A DNA stretch of 64,000 nt from NCBI RefSeq assembly GCF_002741055.1, contig NZ_CP016809.1, forward strand, positions 5,992,501 to 6,056,500, written 5' to 3'. Source of the DNA: Paenibacillus ihbetae. GTDB lineage: Bacteria > Bacillota > Bacilli > Paenibacillales > Paenibacillaceae. The notes under the pieces are model-generated. The model saw only the letters and a list, made by a program, of their open reading frames with translations. It made no database searches and was not told the origin of the DNA. The translations under genes and the position numbers were made by a program. Positions 41,828 to 50,185 of the stretch are shown here, piece after piece. Numbering within the stretch: position 1 is the stretch's first letter; each line of letters begins with the position of its first letter.

Positions 41828-43225
41828 ATGCGTGTTCGCAAATTAATGGTTCTGTTATTAGGATTGGTTCTGCTGCTTGCAGCCTGCAGCGGTGGCTCGG
41901 GTAACCCAAGCAGCGGCACCCAAGAAACCGTGGAATCGGAGACGAATAGCGGCACTGAAAACGAGACGTCGAAGGAACCTGGCGAGACGGGGAACAACGG
42001 CGAGGAGGAAGAGGAAGTTTACAGAACGCCGGAAATGGATTTCGATTTAGGCGGTAAGACGATTAAGGTTGTTTCTTGGTGGGATATGACGATTCCGGAG
42101 GATACCCCGGACAATATTCAGCGCAAGAAGAACCTTGAAGACCTGATGAAAAAGCATAATTTTAAAGTGGAGTACGTGGCCATCGACTACGGCGAGTACC
42201 AAGAGAAAGTTACCGCTTCCCTGCTCGCTGGTGAGCCGATCGGCGATATCGTTCGCCTTGGAAAAACCTATACGGTGCCTACTTTGGTTAAACAGGATCT
42301 GCTCTGGCCGATTGACGAATACACCAAAAATCCCGTTGCCTTTAACCAAAAGGTTACAAACGAATACTACACGTATGAAGGCAGGGGATACGGATTCACC
42401 GAAAATCAAGCAAATCTGGTTCAAGGCATCTTTTACAATCGTACACTTATGAACCAGCTTGGATTAAAGCCGCTTCAAGAGTACGTGAACGAAGATAACT
42501 GGAATTGGGAAACATTCATACAAGTGGCTAAAGAAGCCAACAAAGATACGAACAACGATGGCAAGCTGGACACTTGGGGGCTAGCAAACTCCTCGCTTAT
42601 GGATCATGCATTGTATTCCAACAATACGGGTCTGACCAAAGAAGATAAGCAAAATCTCGATGATCCTGCAACACTGGATGCACTTAATTTCATATCCCGA
42701 ATTGCTACCGAGAAAATAGCAAGACCGACCGAGGGCGGCGATTGGACGGAGCCAGGCCAATTTTTCCGTCAAGGCAATACATTAATGTACGCCGGTGCCC
42801 TCCATGAGTTGAGCGGCATGCAGACGGATATGCCGGATTACGACATCGGTTTCGTACCTTTTCCGAAAGGGCCGAACGCAACGGAGTACCACTCTGCCGA
42901 AGCACTCTTCCAGGCGCTTACCATTCCGAAAGCGGTCGAAAATCCGGAACAGCTGCTTTATATCTGGGAGAAAATCAACGACATTGATTCCGTATACGAC
43001 TATCCGGACCAAGCCTCGTACGAAACGCTATTCTCGAGCGAAGACGACTTGAATAACGCCAAAATGGTGGCGCCAAACATGATGATTCTTGACCACCATA
43101 CATTCCCGAATTTGAAGTACTACGATTTCGTCGGCGAGCTGAATGAAGGAATATCCGTTTCCACCGTTGTTGAGAAATACAAGTCAACGTTCCAAGCGGC
43201 TATCGACGAAGTATATGGTAAGTAA
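41828..43225 (+). CDS. Unit B lipoprotein solute-binding protein
   Basis: A 465-residue extracellular binding protein with a lipobox (LLLAAC, Cys20) followed by a low-complexity Ser/Glu/Thr linker (about 21-65). The binding-protein fold starts at about residue 75 (KTIKVVSWWDM). This is the common sugar type-1 size. First gene of the unit, with GGGGGATTAAAG before the ATG. A strong hairpin follows. Confidence 0.9.
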   Translation: MRVRKLMVLLLGLVLLLAACSGGSGNPSSGTQETVESETNSGTENETSKEPGETGNNGEEEEEVYRTPEMDFDLGGKTIKVVSWWDMTIPEDTPDNIQRKKNLEDLMKKHNFKVEYVAIDYGEYQEKVTASLLAGEPIGDIVRLGKTYTVPTLVKQDLLWPIDEYTKNPVAFNQKVTNEYYTYEGRGYGFTENQANLVQGIFYNRTLMNQLGLKPLQEYVNEDNWNWETFIQVAKEANKDTNNDGKLDTWGLANSSLMDHALYSNNTGLTKEDKQNLDDPATLDALNFISRIATEKIARPTEGGDWTEPGQFFRQGNTLMYAGALHELSGMQTDMPDYDIGFVPFPKGPNATEYHSAEALFQALTIPKAVENPEQLLYIWEKINDIDSVYDYPDQASYETLFSSEDDLNNAKMVAPNMMILDHHTFPNLKYYDFVGELNEGISVSTVVEKYKSTFQAAIDEVYGK

Positions 43226-43252
43226 CCTTGAACATTAGCCGAAGAACCGATC

Positions 43253-43284
43253 GTCCCTGCGCAGCGCATTGCTGCGGCAGGGAC
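43253..43284 (+). promoter_or_regulatory. Intercistronic hairpin after the unit B binding-protein gene
   Basis: GTCCCTGC-GCAGC pairs with GCTGC-g-GCAGGGAC around a GCATT loop: 13 pairs with one bulge and no T-run. Probably sets a higher level for the binding protein than for the genes after it. Confidence 0.55.
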
Positions 43285-43322
43285 TGTCATTGGATGGATT
43301 AACCGTATGGGAGGGAGAGAAA

Positions 43323-46214
43323 TTGAACACCAGGAAGAAGCGTTTCGGTAGCGCCATACTTGTCATCGTCCTATTTTTTTTGTCTCTATGGGCCTTCTAC
43401 CCTTCGAAATCGACAAACCAAGGCTTCGTTCAAGCGATCTCCGACTTTGAAGCGGTCATAGAAACGGAGGGGCAGGACGGGTACAGCCAGTATTTAGACG
43501 CTCATGCATCGGCGAGCCGCCCGGACCGCATCGTCCGCATCGAAGGCGAGTCCTTTGTATCAACCTCCGGGGAGGGATTCGAGATCGCGGAGAAATTACA
43601 CGGCTCCGAAGGGAAATCCGTGATCACGCCAGAGGTTGGCTCCATCTCATGGGACGTGAACGTGGAAGAACCGGGCTTATACCATGTCCGGATCCGATAT
43701 TATCCGATTGAAGGGAAGAGCTCGGCGATCGAAAGGCAATTCTCTATCAATGACAAGGTGCCCTTCAAGGGAGCGGATATCGTGCTATTCGACAGAGTAT
43801 GGGGAAACCGGGACGAGGAAATCAGGCAGGATAACCGCGGAAACGATCTGCGGCCAAGGCAGATCGAGCAGCCTTCCTGGCAGCTTGCGCCGCTCTCCGA
43901 TCGGTACGGCTACTATGATGAGCCGTATTCCTTTTATTTTGACAAGGGCAAGCAGAAGCTTACGCTAACGTCCTTGCGGGAGCCGATGGCGATTGATTAT
44001 ATCGAGCTGTACCAGGATCATGCCTTGAAAACATACGAGGAGCTGGCGAATGAATATGAGTCCGGGGGCTTGGAGCCGACCCGGGATCAGTACATTCTGA
44101 TTCAGGCGGAGGATGCCAAGCGGAAATCGTCGCCGACCTTGTATCCTACATCCGACAGATCCAGCCCGACCGTTGAGCCGTACGACGTTTCCAAAATCAG
44201 AATCAACACCATCGGAGGCGTTAACTGGAAGCTGCCGGGGCAATGGATCGAATGGGAGTTCGAGGTGGAAGAAGACGGTTTGTACCAAATCGCCTTGAAG
44301 CAGAAGCAGGACCAGCTCCGGGGCGTATTTGCCACACGAAGCCTTATGATCGACGGGGAGTTTCCCTTTGAGGAAATGAAACGAATCCGCTTTCATTATG
44401 ACCGCGATTGGCAAATGAATGTGCTGGGCGAAGAAGAACCTTATTTATTCCATTTCACCAAAGGGACGCATCGGATCCGAATGATGGTGTCTCTCGGCGA
44501 GATCGCGCCGCTCTTGCAGACGATTGAATCCAGCGTGCTGGAACTGAACGAAATGTACCGCAAAATACTAATGATCACCTCCAATACGCCGGATCCGTTC
44601 CGGGATTATCAATTGGAGAAGCGGATTCCGGATATGGTGGAGGTGTTCACCGAGCAGGCCGAAATCATTCAAAGCGTGGCCGATTACCTGGAAGAAGCGA
44701 CAGGCGAGCGAAGCGACAAGGTGGCCGTTCTGCATTCAATGGTGCACCAGCTGAACGAGCTCGCCGAAAATCCCGAAACCGTCGCCAAGCGCTTGGACAC
44801 GTATAAGGTGAATGTGGGCGGTCTCGGAACCTGGATGCTGCAGATAAAAGAGCAGCCCATCTCGCTTGATTATCTGATCGTTCATTCGCCGGATCGCAAG
44901 CTGCCCAAACCGGACGCGTCGTTTTTCGAGGTCGCGGGCCATGAGTTAGGCGCTTACGCAGCTTCGTATACGGAAGATTATGACACCATCGGGAACGCCG
45001 GCGATGAAGAGGATGCCATTACCGTGTGGATAACGACCGGACGCGATCAGGCGCAAGTACTGAAAGCATTGATCGACGACACGTTTACGCCTGAGTCGGG
45101 TATTCCGGTGCATCTCCGGCTTGTTCCGGGAAACATCCTTCTGCCAGCCACGCTTGCCGGTGAAGGTCCGGATGTCGCCATGCAAATCGGCGAGGACGTG
45201 CCGGTCAACTACGCGATGAGGGGGGCTGCAGCCGATTTAACGAAATTCGATGATTTCGAAGAGGTGGTCACCCGATTCCGCGACAGCGGGCTGGAGCCGT
45301 ACAAATATAACGGCGGGGTGTACGCCTTGCCTGAACAGCAGACCTTCCCGATGTTGTTCTATCGCAAGGATGTTTTGGAGGAACTCGGCTTGAAGCCGCC
45401 CGCGACCTGGCAAGAAATCTATGACATGATTTCCGTGCTTCAGAAGCACAACATGCAATTTTATTTGCCGCTGGAAGCCACCAACGCAAGCCTGGTCCCG
45501 AATGCGACGTTCGCCATGCTGCTGTACCAGAACGGCGGGCAGTTTTACCGCGATAACGATACGAAGAGTGCACTCGACTCGGATATCTCCATGGAGGCAT
45601 TCAAGAAGTGGACGCAGTTCTATACCAGCTACAAGTTCCCGCTGCAAGCGGATTTCCCGAACCGTTTCCGGACCGGGGAAATGCCGATCGGGATTGCGGA
45701 TTACACGACGTACAACATGCTGACGGTCATGGCCCCCGAGATTAAGGGGCTGTGGGATTTCACGATTGTGCCGGGGACTGAACGCGAGGACGGCACCGTG
45801 AACCACGAGGTTGCCAGCCATACGACCGCCGTCATGCTGCTTCAAAATTCGAAGAGCAAAGCGGCCGCTTGGGAATTTCTGAAGTGGTGGACCGACAAGG
45901 AGACGCAAATTGCGTATGGCCGAGAGATGGAAGGCTTGATGGGAGAGGCTGCCCGCTATCCGACGGCCAACATCGAAGCGCTGGAGGAGCTGCCATGGCC
46001 GGTGAAGGATTATCGGAATTTGGATAACCAATGGCGGTGGGTACGAGGCATTCCGCAGGTGCCCGGAGGATATTTCACGGGCCGGCATTTGGACAATGCT
46101 TTCAGGAAAGTGGTAAATGCCAGCGAAAATCCGCGCGAAGCCTTATCCGATTATATTTTGTACATTAACGATGAAATCGAGATCAAGCGGAAGGAGTTCA
46201 ATTTGCCATATTAA
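43323..46214 (+). CDS. Membrane-anchored binding protein fused to carbohydrate-binding-like modules
   Basis: A 963-residue protein. One N-terminal span (about 9-26) with no lipobox cysteine anchors it. Two beta-sandwich modules of CBM6/35 type follow at about 65-230 (RIVRIEGESF to AIDYIELYQ) and 255-420 (YILIQAEDA to HRIRMMVSL). A helical linker (430-560) leads to a complete sugar-binding-protein domain (about 590-960; ITVWITTGRDQ, FPMLFYRKDVLEELGLKPP). Ordinary binding proteins lack these modules. TTG start at 43323 six bases after GGGAGGGAG; the earlier TTG at 43269 sits in the hairpin region. Probably captures polysaccharide at the wall and passes oligomers to the permeases. Confidence 0.75.
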   Translation: MNTRKKRFGSAILVIVLFFLSLWAFYPSKSTNQGFVQAISDFEAVIETEGQDGYSQYLDAHASASRPDRIVRIEGESFVSTSGEGFEIAEKLHGSEGKSVITPEVGSISWDVNVEEPGLYHVRIRYYPIEGKSSAIERQFSINDKVPFKGADIVLFDRVWGNRDEEIRQDNRGNDLRPRQIEQPSWQLAPLSDRYGYYDEPYSFYFDKGKQKLTLTSLREPMAIDYIELYQDHALKTYEELANEYESGGLEPTRDQYILIQAEDAKRKSSPTLYPTSDRSSPTVEPYDVSKIRINTIGGVNWKLPGQWIEWEFEVEEDGLYQIALKQKQDQLRGVFATRSLMIDGEFPFEEMKRIRFHYDRDWQMNVLGEEEPYLFHFTKGTHRIRMMVSLGEIAPLLQTIESSVLELNEMYRKILMITSNTPDPFRDYQLEKRIPDMVEVFTEQAEIIQSVADYLEEATGERSDKVAVLHSMVHQLNELAENPETVAKRLDTYKVNVGGLGTWMLQIKEQPISLDYLIVHSPDRKLPKPDASFFEVAGHELGAYAASYTEDYDTIGNAGDEEDAITVWITTGRDQAQVLKALIDDTFTPESGIPVHLRLVPGNILLPATLAGEGPDVAMQIGEDVPVNYAMRGAAADLTKFDDFEEVVTRFRDSGLEPYKYNGGVYALPEQQTFPMLFYRKDVLEELGLKPPATWQEIYDMISVLQKHNMQFYLPLEATNASLVPNATFAMLLYQNGGQFYRDNDTKSALDSDISMEAFKKWTQFYTSYKFPLQADFPNRFRTGEMPIGIADYTTYNMLTVMAPEIKGLWDFTIVPGTEREDGTVNHEVASHTTAVMLLQNSKSKAAAWEFLKWWTDKETQIAYGREMEGLMGEAARYPTANIEALEELPWPVKDYRNLDNQWRWVRGIPQVPGGYFTGRHLDNAFRKVVNASENPREALSDYILYINDEIEIKRKEFNLPY

Positions 46215-46234
46215 CAGGGGAGGTGCGGTAGTCA

Positions 46235-47194
46235 ATGCAAGGAGAACCAGTAATTCAAACCGTAAAGAGCCCCAAAGCGAATGTGCAGAAGAACAGCCGT
46301 TGGGTCTCTTTCATAAAAGAGTTGAAGCGCAGCAAGCACTATTATTTGCTGATGAGTCCGTATATGATTATTTTCTTTCTGTTTACGGTCATTCCAGTGG
46401 TTTTTTCCTTTGCCCTAAGTTTCTTCTATTTCAACATGCTGGAATTTCCGAGGTTCGTCGGTTGGCAAAATTATTCGAGGCTGTTTCTGAATGATGATAT
46501 CTTTATGATCGCCTTGAAGAATACGCTGATGTTCGCCGTCATTACCGGTCCCGTCAGTTATATCGCCTGTTTTGTATTCGCATGGATCATTAATGAATTG
46601 TCGCCCAAAGTGCGGGCGTTCATGACGTTGGTCTTTTATGCGCCTTCGATATCGGGCAACGTTTACTTCATTTGGCTCATCATCTTCTCCGGTGACAGCT
46701 ATGGGTATTTAAACGGGTTTCTGATGAAGGCCGGCTTTATCCTGGAACCGATTCAATGGCTCCTGAATGAAAACTATATTCTATGGATCGTGATTATCGT
46801 GCAGCTTTGGCTGAGCCTGGGCACCAGCTTTTTGGCGTTTATCGCCGGCCTGCAAACGATCGACAAGTCGCTGATCGAAGCGGGGGCGATGGACGGCATC
46901 AAGAATCGCTGGCAGGAGCTCTGGTATATTACGCTGCCGTCCATGAGGCCGCAGCTGATGTTCGGGGCCGTGATGCAGATCACAACCGCATTCGCGGTCG
47001 CGGATATCTCGATCGCGCTCGCCGGGTTTCCGAGCGTTAACTATGCGGCGCACACCATTGTTACCCATCTGATGGACTTCGGCACGATCCGCTTCGAACT
47101 CGGCTACGCATCGGCCATTGCGACGTTCCTGTTCTTGCTGATGGTCGGGACCAACAAATTAACGCAAAAAATGTTGAGAAAGATAGGTGAGTAA
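46235..47194 (+). CDS. Unit B sugar ABC permease 1
   Basis: A 319-residue permease with six spans after a 40-residue cytoplasmic N-terminus. EAA loop: IEAGAMDGIKNRWQELWYIT. First of a pair; the second starts two bases after its stop. Ribosome site GGGGAGGTG. Confidence 0.9.
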   Translation: MQGEPVIQTVKSPKANVQKNSRWVSFIKELKRSKHYYLLMSPYMIIFFLFTVIPVVFSFALSFFYFNMLEFPRFVGWQNYSRLFLNDDIFMIALKNTLMFAVITGPVSYIACFVFAWIINELSPKVRAFMTLVFYAPSISGNVYFIWLIIFSGDSYGYLNGFLMKAGFILEPIQWLLNENYILWIVIIVQLWLSLGTSFLAFIAGLQTIDKSLIEAGAMDGIKNRWQELWYITLPSMRPQLMFGAVMQITTAFAVADISIALAGFPSVNYAAHTIVTHLMDFGTIRFELGYASAIATFLFLLMVGTNKLTQKMLRKIGE

Positions 47195-47196
47195 CG

Positions 47197-48072
47197 TTGG
47201 CTGCGAAAATGATTCGATATTTCCGGCTGCCGAGAACGCTGAACCGTTCTTTGCCCGTTAGCATTTTGCTGTTTGCGCTGCTCGCCTTGTTCGGAGCCTT
47301 CATGGCATTGCCCTTGATTTACGCGGTGAACAACGCATTCAAGCCGCTGGACGAATTGTTCATATTCCCTCCGCGGTTCTTCGTGAACAATCCGACGATG
47401 GATAATTTCCTGGATTTGATGGTGTTAATGGGGAATTCGTGGGTGCCCTTATCGCGTTATTTCGCAAACACGCTGTTGATCACCATCATTGGCACGGCCG
47501 GACATATCCTGCTGGCGTCTGCAGCAGCCTATCCGCTGGCCAAATACCGGTTTCCCGGCTCAAGGGCGCTGTTTTCCATTGTGGTGCTCGCCTTGATGTT
47601 TTCGCCCCATGTTACGGCGATTCCCAACTATATGGTCATGTCTTGGCTGGGTTGGATCAATACGCATGCCTCCATCATCGTGCCTTCCTTGGCATTTCCG
47701 CTCGGGCTGTTTCTGATGAAGCAATTCATGGAGCAGATTCCCGATGCCCTGCTTGAGGCAGCCAAAATCGACGGGGCCAGCGAATATCGGATTTACTGGT
47801 CCATTGTGATGCCGAACGTGAAGCCTGCCTGGCTGACGCTGATGATTTTACAATTTCCGGCGCTTTGGGGCAGCGATGGGGGCAGCTTCATTTACAGCGA
47901 GCATCTGAAGACGTTACACTTCGCGCTCGGACAGATCACGGAGGGCGGAATCGCAAGAGCCGGCGTCGGCGCGGCCGTTGCACTGCTCCTGATGATCGTT
48001 CCCATTACGCTCTTTATCATCTCCCAGAGCAGTGTCATGCAGACGATGGCCACTTCAGGGATGAAGGACTAG
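47197..48072 (+). CDS. Unit B sugar ABC permease 2
   Basis: A 291-residue permease. EAA loop: LEAAKIDGASEYRIYWSIVM. TTG start following AGGTGAGTAACG inside the end of the previous gene, so translation is coupled. Forms a heterodimer with the preceding permease. Confidence 0.9.
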   Translation: MAAKMIRYFRLPRTLNRSLPVSILLFALLALFGAFMALPLIYAVNNAFKPLDELFIFPPRFFVNNPTMDNFLDLMVLMGNSWVPLSRYFANTLLITIIGTAGHILLASAAAYPLAKYRFPGSRALFSIVVLALMFSPHVTAIPNYMVMSWLGWINTHASIIVPSLAFPLGLFLMKQFMEQIPDALLEAAKIDGASEYRIYWSIVMPNVKPAWLTLMILQFPALWGSDGGSFIYSEHLKTLHFALGQITEGGIARAGVGAAVALLLMIVPITLFIISQSSVMQTMATSGMKD

Positions 48073-48092
48073 AAAGGAGGCATGTCAGATTG

Positions 48093-49550
48093 ATGAACAG
48101 CTTGCGCAAACTGAAAACGCCTCTCCTCATCATGATCTGCTGCTTATTGGGGGTTGGGGCAGGAGCGGGGAACGTAAGCGCCGAGAGCGCCTCGGACTCC
48201 TATATTTATTCCTATTGGGGCGATGCTGCGGCAGCGCCGGCCGCTTATGTAGCGACTGAATTGATAAGCGGCTCGGATCTGGGGACGGGAGCTTTCCAAG
48301 AGCCGAGCGATCTTCACGTCACCGCCGACAATCGCGTATACGTGCTGGATTCCGGCAACAATCGGATCGTTGTGCTGGACCATGATTTAAAGCTGGTAAC
48401 CACCGTGGATTCCTTCACAAGAGAGGGCGAGCCGGATACATTCCTACAACCGCAAGGAATCTTCGTGACTGATGACGGTGAGGTGCTCGTAGCGGACACA
48501 GGAAACAAACGGGTGGTTCACTTGGATTCGGAGTTTCAACTGATCAAGATCATCGATTCGCCGGAGTCGGAGCTACTGCAGGATTCCTTTAAATTCGAAC
48601 CCGTCCGGGTCGTCATGGACCATGCGCAGCGAATTTACGTCATGGCTGCCGGCGTGTTTGACGGGTTCATGGAATTCGATGCCGAAGGGGCGTTTACTAC
48701 CTTCATCGGCGCGAATCGCGTTTATATCGATCCGATCGAATATTTCTGGAAGCAAATCTCGACCAAGGCGCAGCGCAGTCAGATGGTCATGTTTACGCCT
48801 ACGGAGTTTACGAATCTGGATATTGACTCGGAAGGGTTCATCTATGCCACGAACGGGGACCAGTGGGGAAATAACATTAAGAAGCTTAATGCGCAAGGCA
48901 GCGATATTTTAAGAAGAACGGGGTATTCCGACCCGCAGGGCGACATTCTTTACCTCAGCAGCGAAGGTCCTTCTAAGCTGATCGACATCGATGTTACCGA
49001 CAGCGAGATTTACTCCATTCTCGATGGCAAGCGGGGACGGGTGTTCACTTACAACGGGGACGGACATCTGATGTACGTGTTCGGCGGGCTGGGGAACCAA
49101 ATGGGCCAATTTCATACGCCGGCCGCCATCGACCGAATCGGCGAGGATTTTCTTGTATTGGATAAAGCGCTTGGCGAAATTACCGTCTTCCGAACGACCG
49201 AATACGGTCGAACGCTGAATGAAGCCGTCAAAAGCTATTATCGTGGCGAGGAAGAGACCGCTTTTGCGTTGTTTAATCGAACGATCGCCATGAATGCCAA
49301 TCTGGATTTCGCCTATGCGGGGATCGGCAAAGCCTTGCTTCGTCAAGGCGATTATAAGGGTGCCATGATGCATTTCAAACGCAGCTTGGATCAGAAAAAC
49401 TATTCGAAAGCATTCCTGCTATACCGCAAAGCGGTCATGAGGGAACATTTTCCGTTGATCATGACCATGCTGTTCTTGGCCGGAATCGGGATATTTGCCG
49501 CATCCAGGCTTCGGAAAGTGAAGGAACGAAGAAAGGGGGCTTCCGCATGA
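48093..49550 (+). CDS. NHL-repeat and TPR protein with C-terminal membrane anchor
   Basis: A 485-residue protein: signal peptide or N-terminal span (about 8-30), then NHL-type beta-propeller repeats (LHVTADNRVYVLDSGNNRIV, IFVTDDGEVLVADTGNKRVV and later copies) to about residue 375, two to three TPR-like helical pairs (about 385-445), and a C-terminal span (about 455-475). The layout suggests a surface propeller held to the membrane, perhaps a scaffold or sensor. The reading frame runs upstream to 47865 inside the permease gene, but AAAGGAGG at 48073 fits the ATG at 48093 (or the TTG at 48090). Overlaps the next gene by four bases. Confidence 0.75.
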   Translation: MNSLRKLKTPLLIMICCLLGVGAGAGNVSAESASDSYIYSYWGDAAAAPAAYVATELISGSDLGTGAFQEPSDLHVTADNRVYVLDSGNNRIVVLDHDLKLVTTVDSFTREGEPDTFLQPQGIFVTDDGEVLVADTGNKRVVHLDSEFQLIKIIDSPESELLQDSFKFEPVRVVMDHAQRIYVMAAGVFDGFMEFDAEGAFTTFIGANRVYIDPIEYFWKQISTKAQRSQMVMFTPTEFTNLDIDSEGFIYATNGDQWGNNIKKLNAQGSDILRRTGYSDPQGDILYLSSEGPSKLIDIDVTDSEIYSILDGKRGRVFTYNGDGHLMYVFGGLGNQMGQFHTPAAIDRIGEDFLVLDKALGEITVFRTTEYGRTLNEAVKSYYRGEEETAFALFNRTIAMNANLDFAYAGIGKALLRQGDYKGAMMHFKRSLDQKNYSKAFLLYRKAVMREHFPLIMTMLFLAGIGIFAASRLRKVKERRKGASA

Positions 49551-50173
49551 GCAGGGAATGGATTCGGTTTCCCCTAAATCTCATGGTTCATCCCTTTGAG
49601 GGCTATTGGGACCTGAAATACGATCGCAATCGAAAATTCACGTTGATCATCTCGTTTTGCGTATTGTTTCTGGTTGCCGTTACGAACATTTTGGGGAGCC
49701 AGTACAGCGGTTTTCTAGTCCATGTGTACAATCCCGAGAGCATGAACAGCGTCATGGAAATCGTATATGTGATCGTGCCGATCTTGTTCTGGTGCGTGGC
49801 TAACTGGTCGCTTACGACCTTGATGGACGGCGAGGGCAAATTCGTCGAAATTTTTACGTCGACCTGCTTCGCGCTCCTGCCGCTCGTGATCATACAGTTT
49901 CCATGGATCTGGCTCAGCAATCTCGTGTCGCTGCAAGAGACCGCATTCTATTATTTTTCAAACTCCGTTGCGGTTCTCTGGTTCGTTTATCTGCTGTTTG
50001 TCGGCAATATGACGGTGCATCAGTTTTCCCCGTCCAAAACGATCGGAATTATGATGCTGACCCTGGTCGCCATGGGGTTTATGGCTTTTATCAGTTTGCT
50101 GTTTTTCAGCTTGGTCCAACAGATCGTGGCCTTTATTTCCGTCATCTATCAAGAATTGGTCATGAGAACTTAA
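49547..50173 (+). CDS. Yip1-family membrane protein
   Basis: A 208-residue protein with five membrane segments and the Yip1-like order: an N-terminal FPLNLMVHPFEGYWDLKY stretch, then segments around VAVTNILG, VPILFWCVANWSLTTL and later hydrophobic blocks. Its ATG overlaps the previous stop (ATGA), so the two proteins are coupled. In related loci this gene type stands between an NHL/TPR gene and a DUF5696 gene. Function unknown; it may be a membrane partner of those surface proteins. Confidence 0.65.
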   Translation: MSREWIRFPLNLMVHPFEGYWDLKYDRNRKFTLIISFCVLFLVAVTNILGSQYSGFLVHVYNPESMNSVMEIVYVIVPILFWCVANWSLTTLMDGEGKFVEIFTSTCFALLPLVIIQFPWIWLSNLVSLQETAFYYFSNSVAVLWFVYLLFVGNMTVHQFSPSKTIGIMMLTLVAMGFMAFISLLFFSLVQQIVAFISVIYQELVMRT

Positions 50174-50185
50174 GGAGGAGGAAGG

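Noticed and set aside
48082..48093. Three-codon frame (ATG TCA GAT TGA) in front of the NHL/TPR gene
   Set aside because: Probably chance; the AAAGGAGG site serves the following ATG or TTG.
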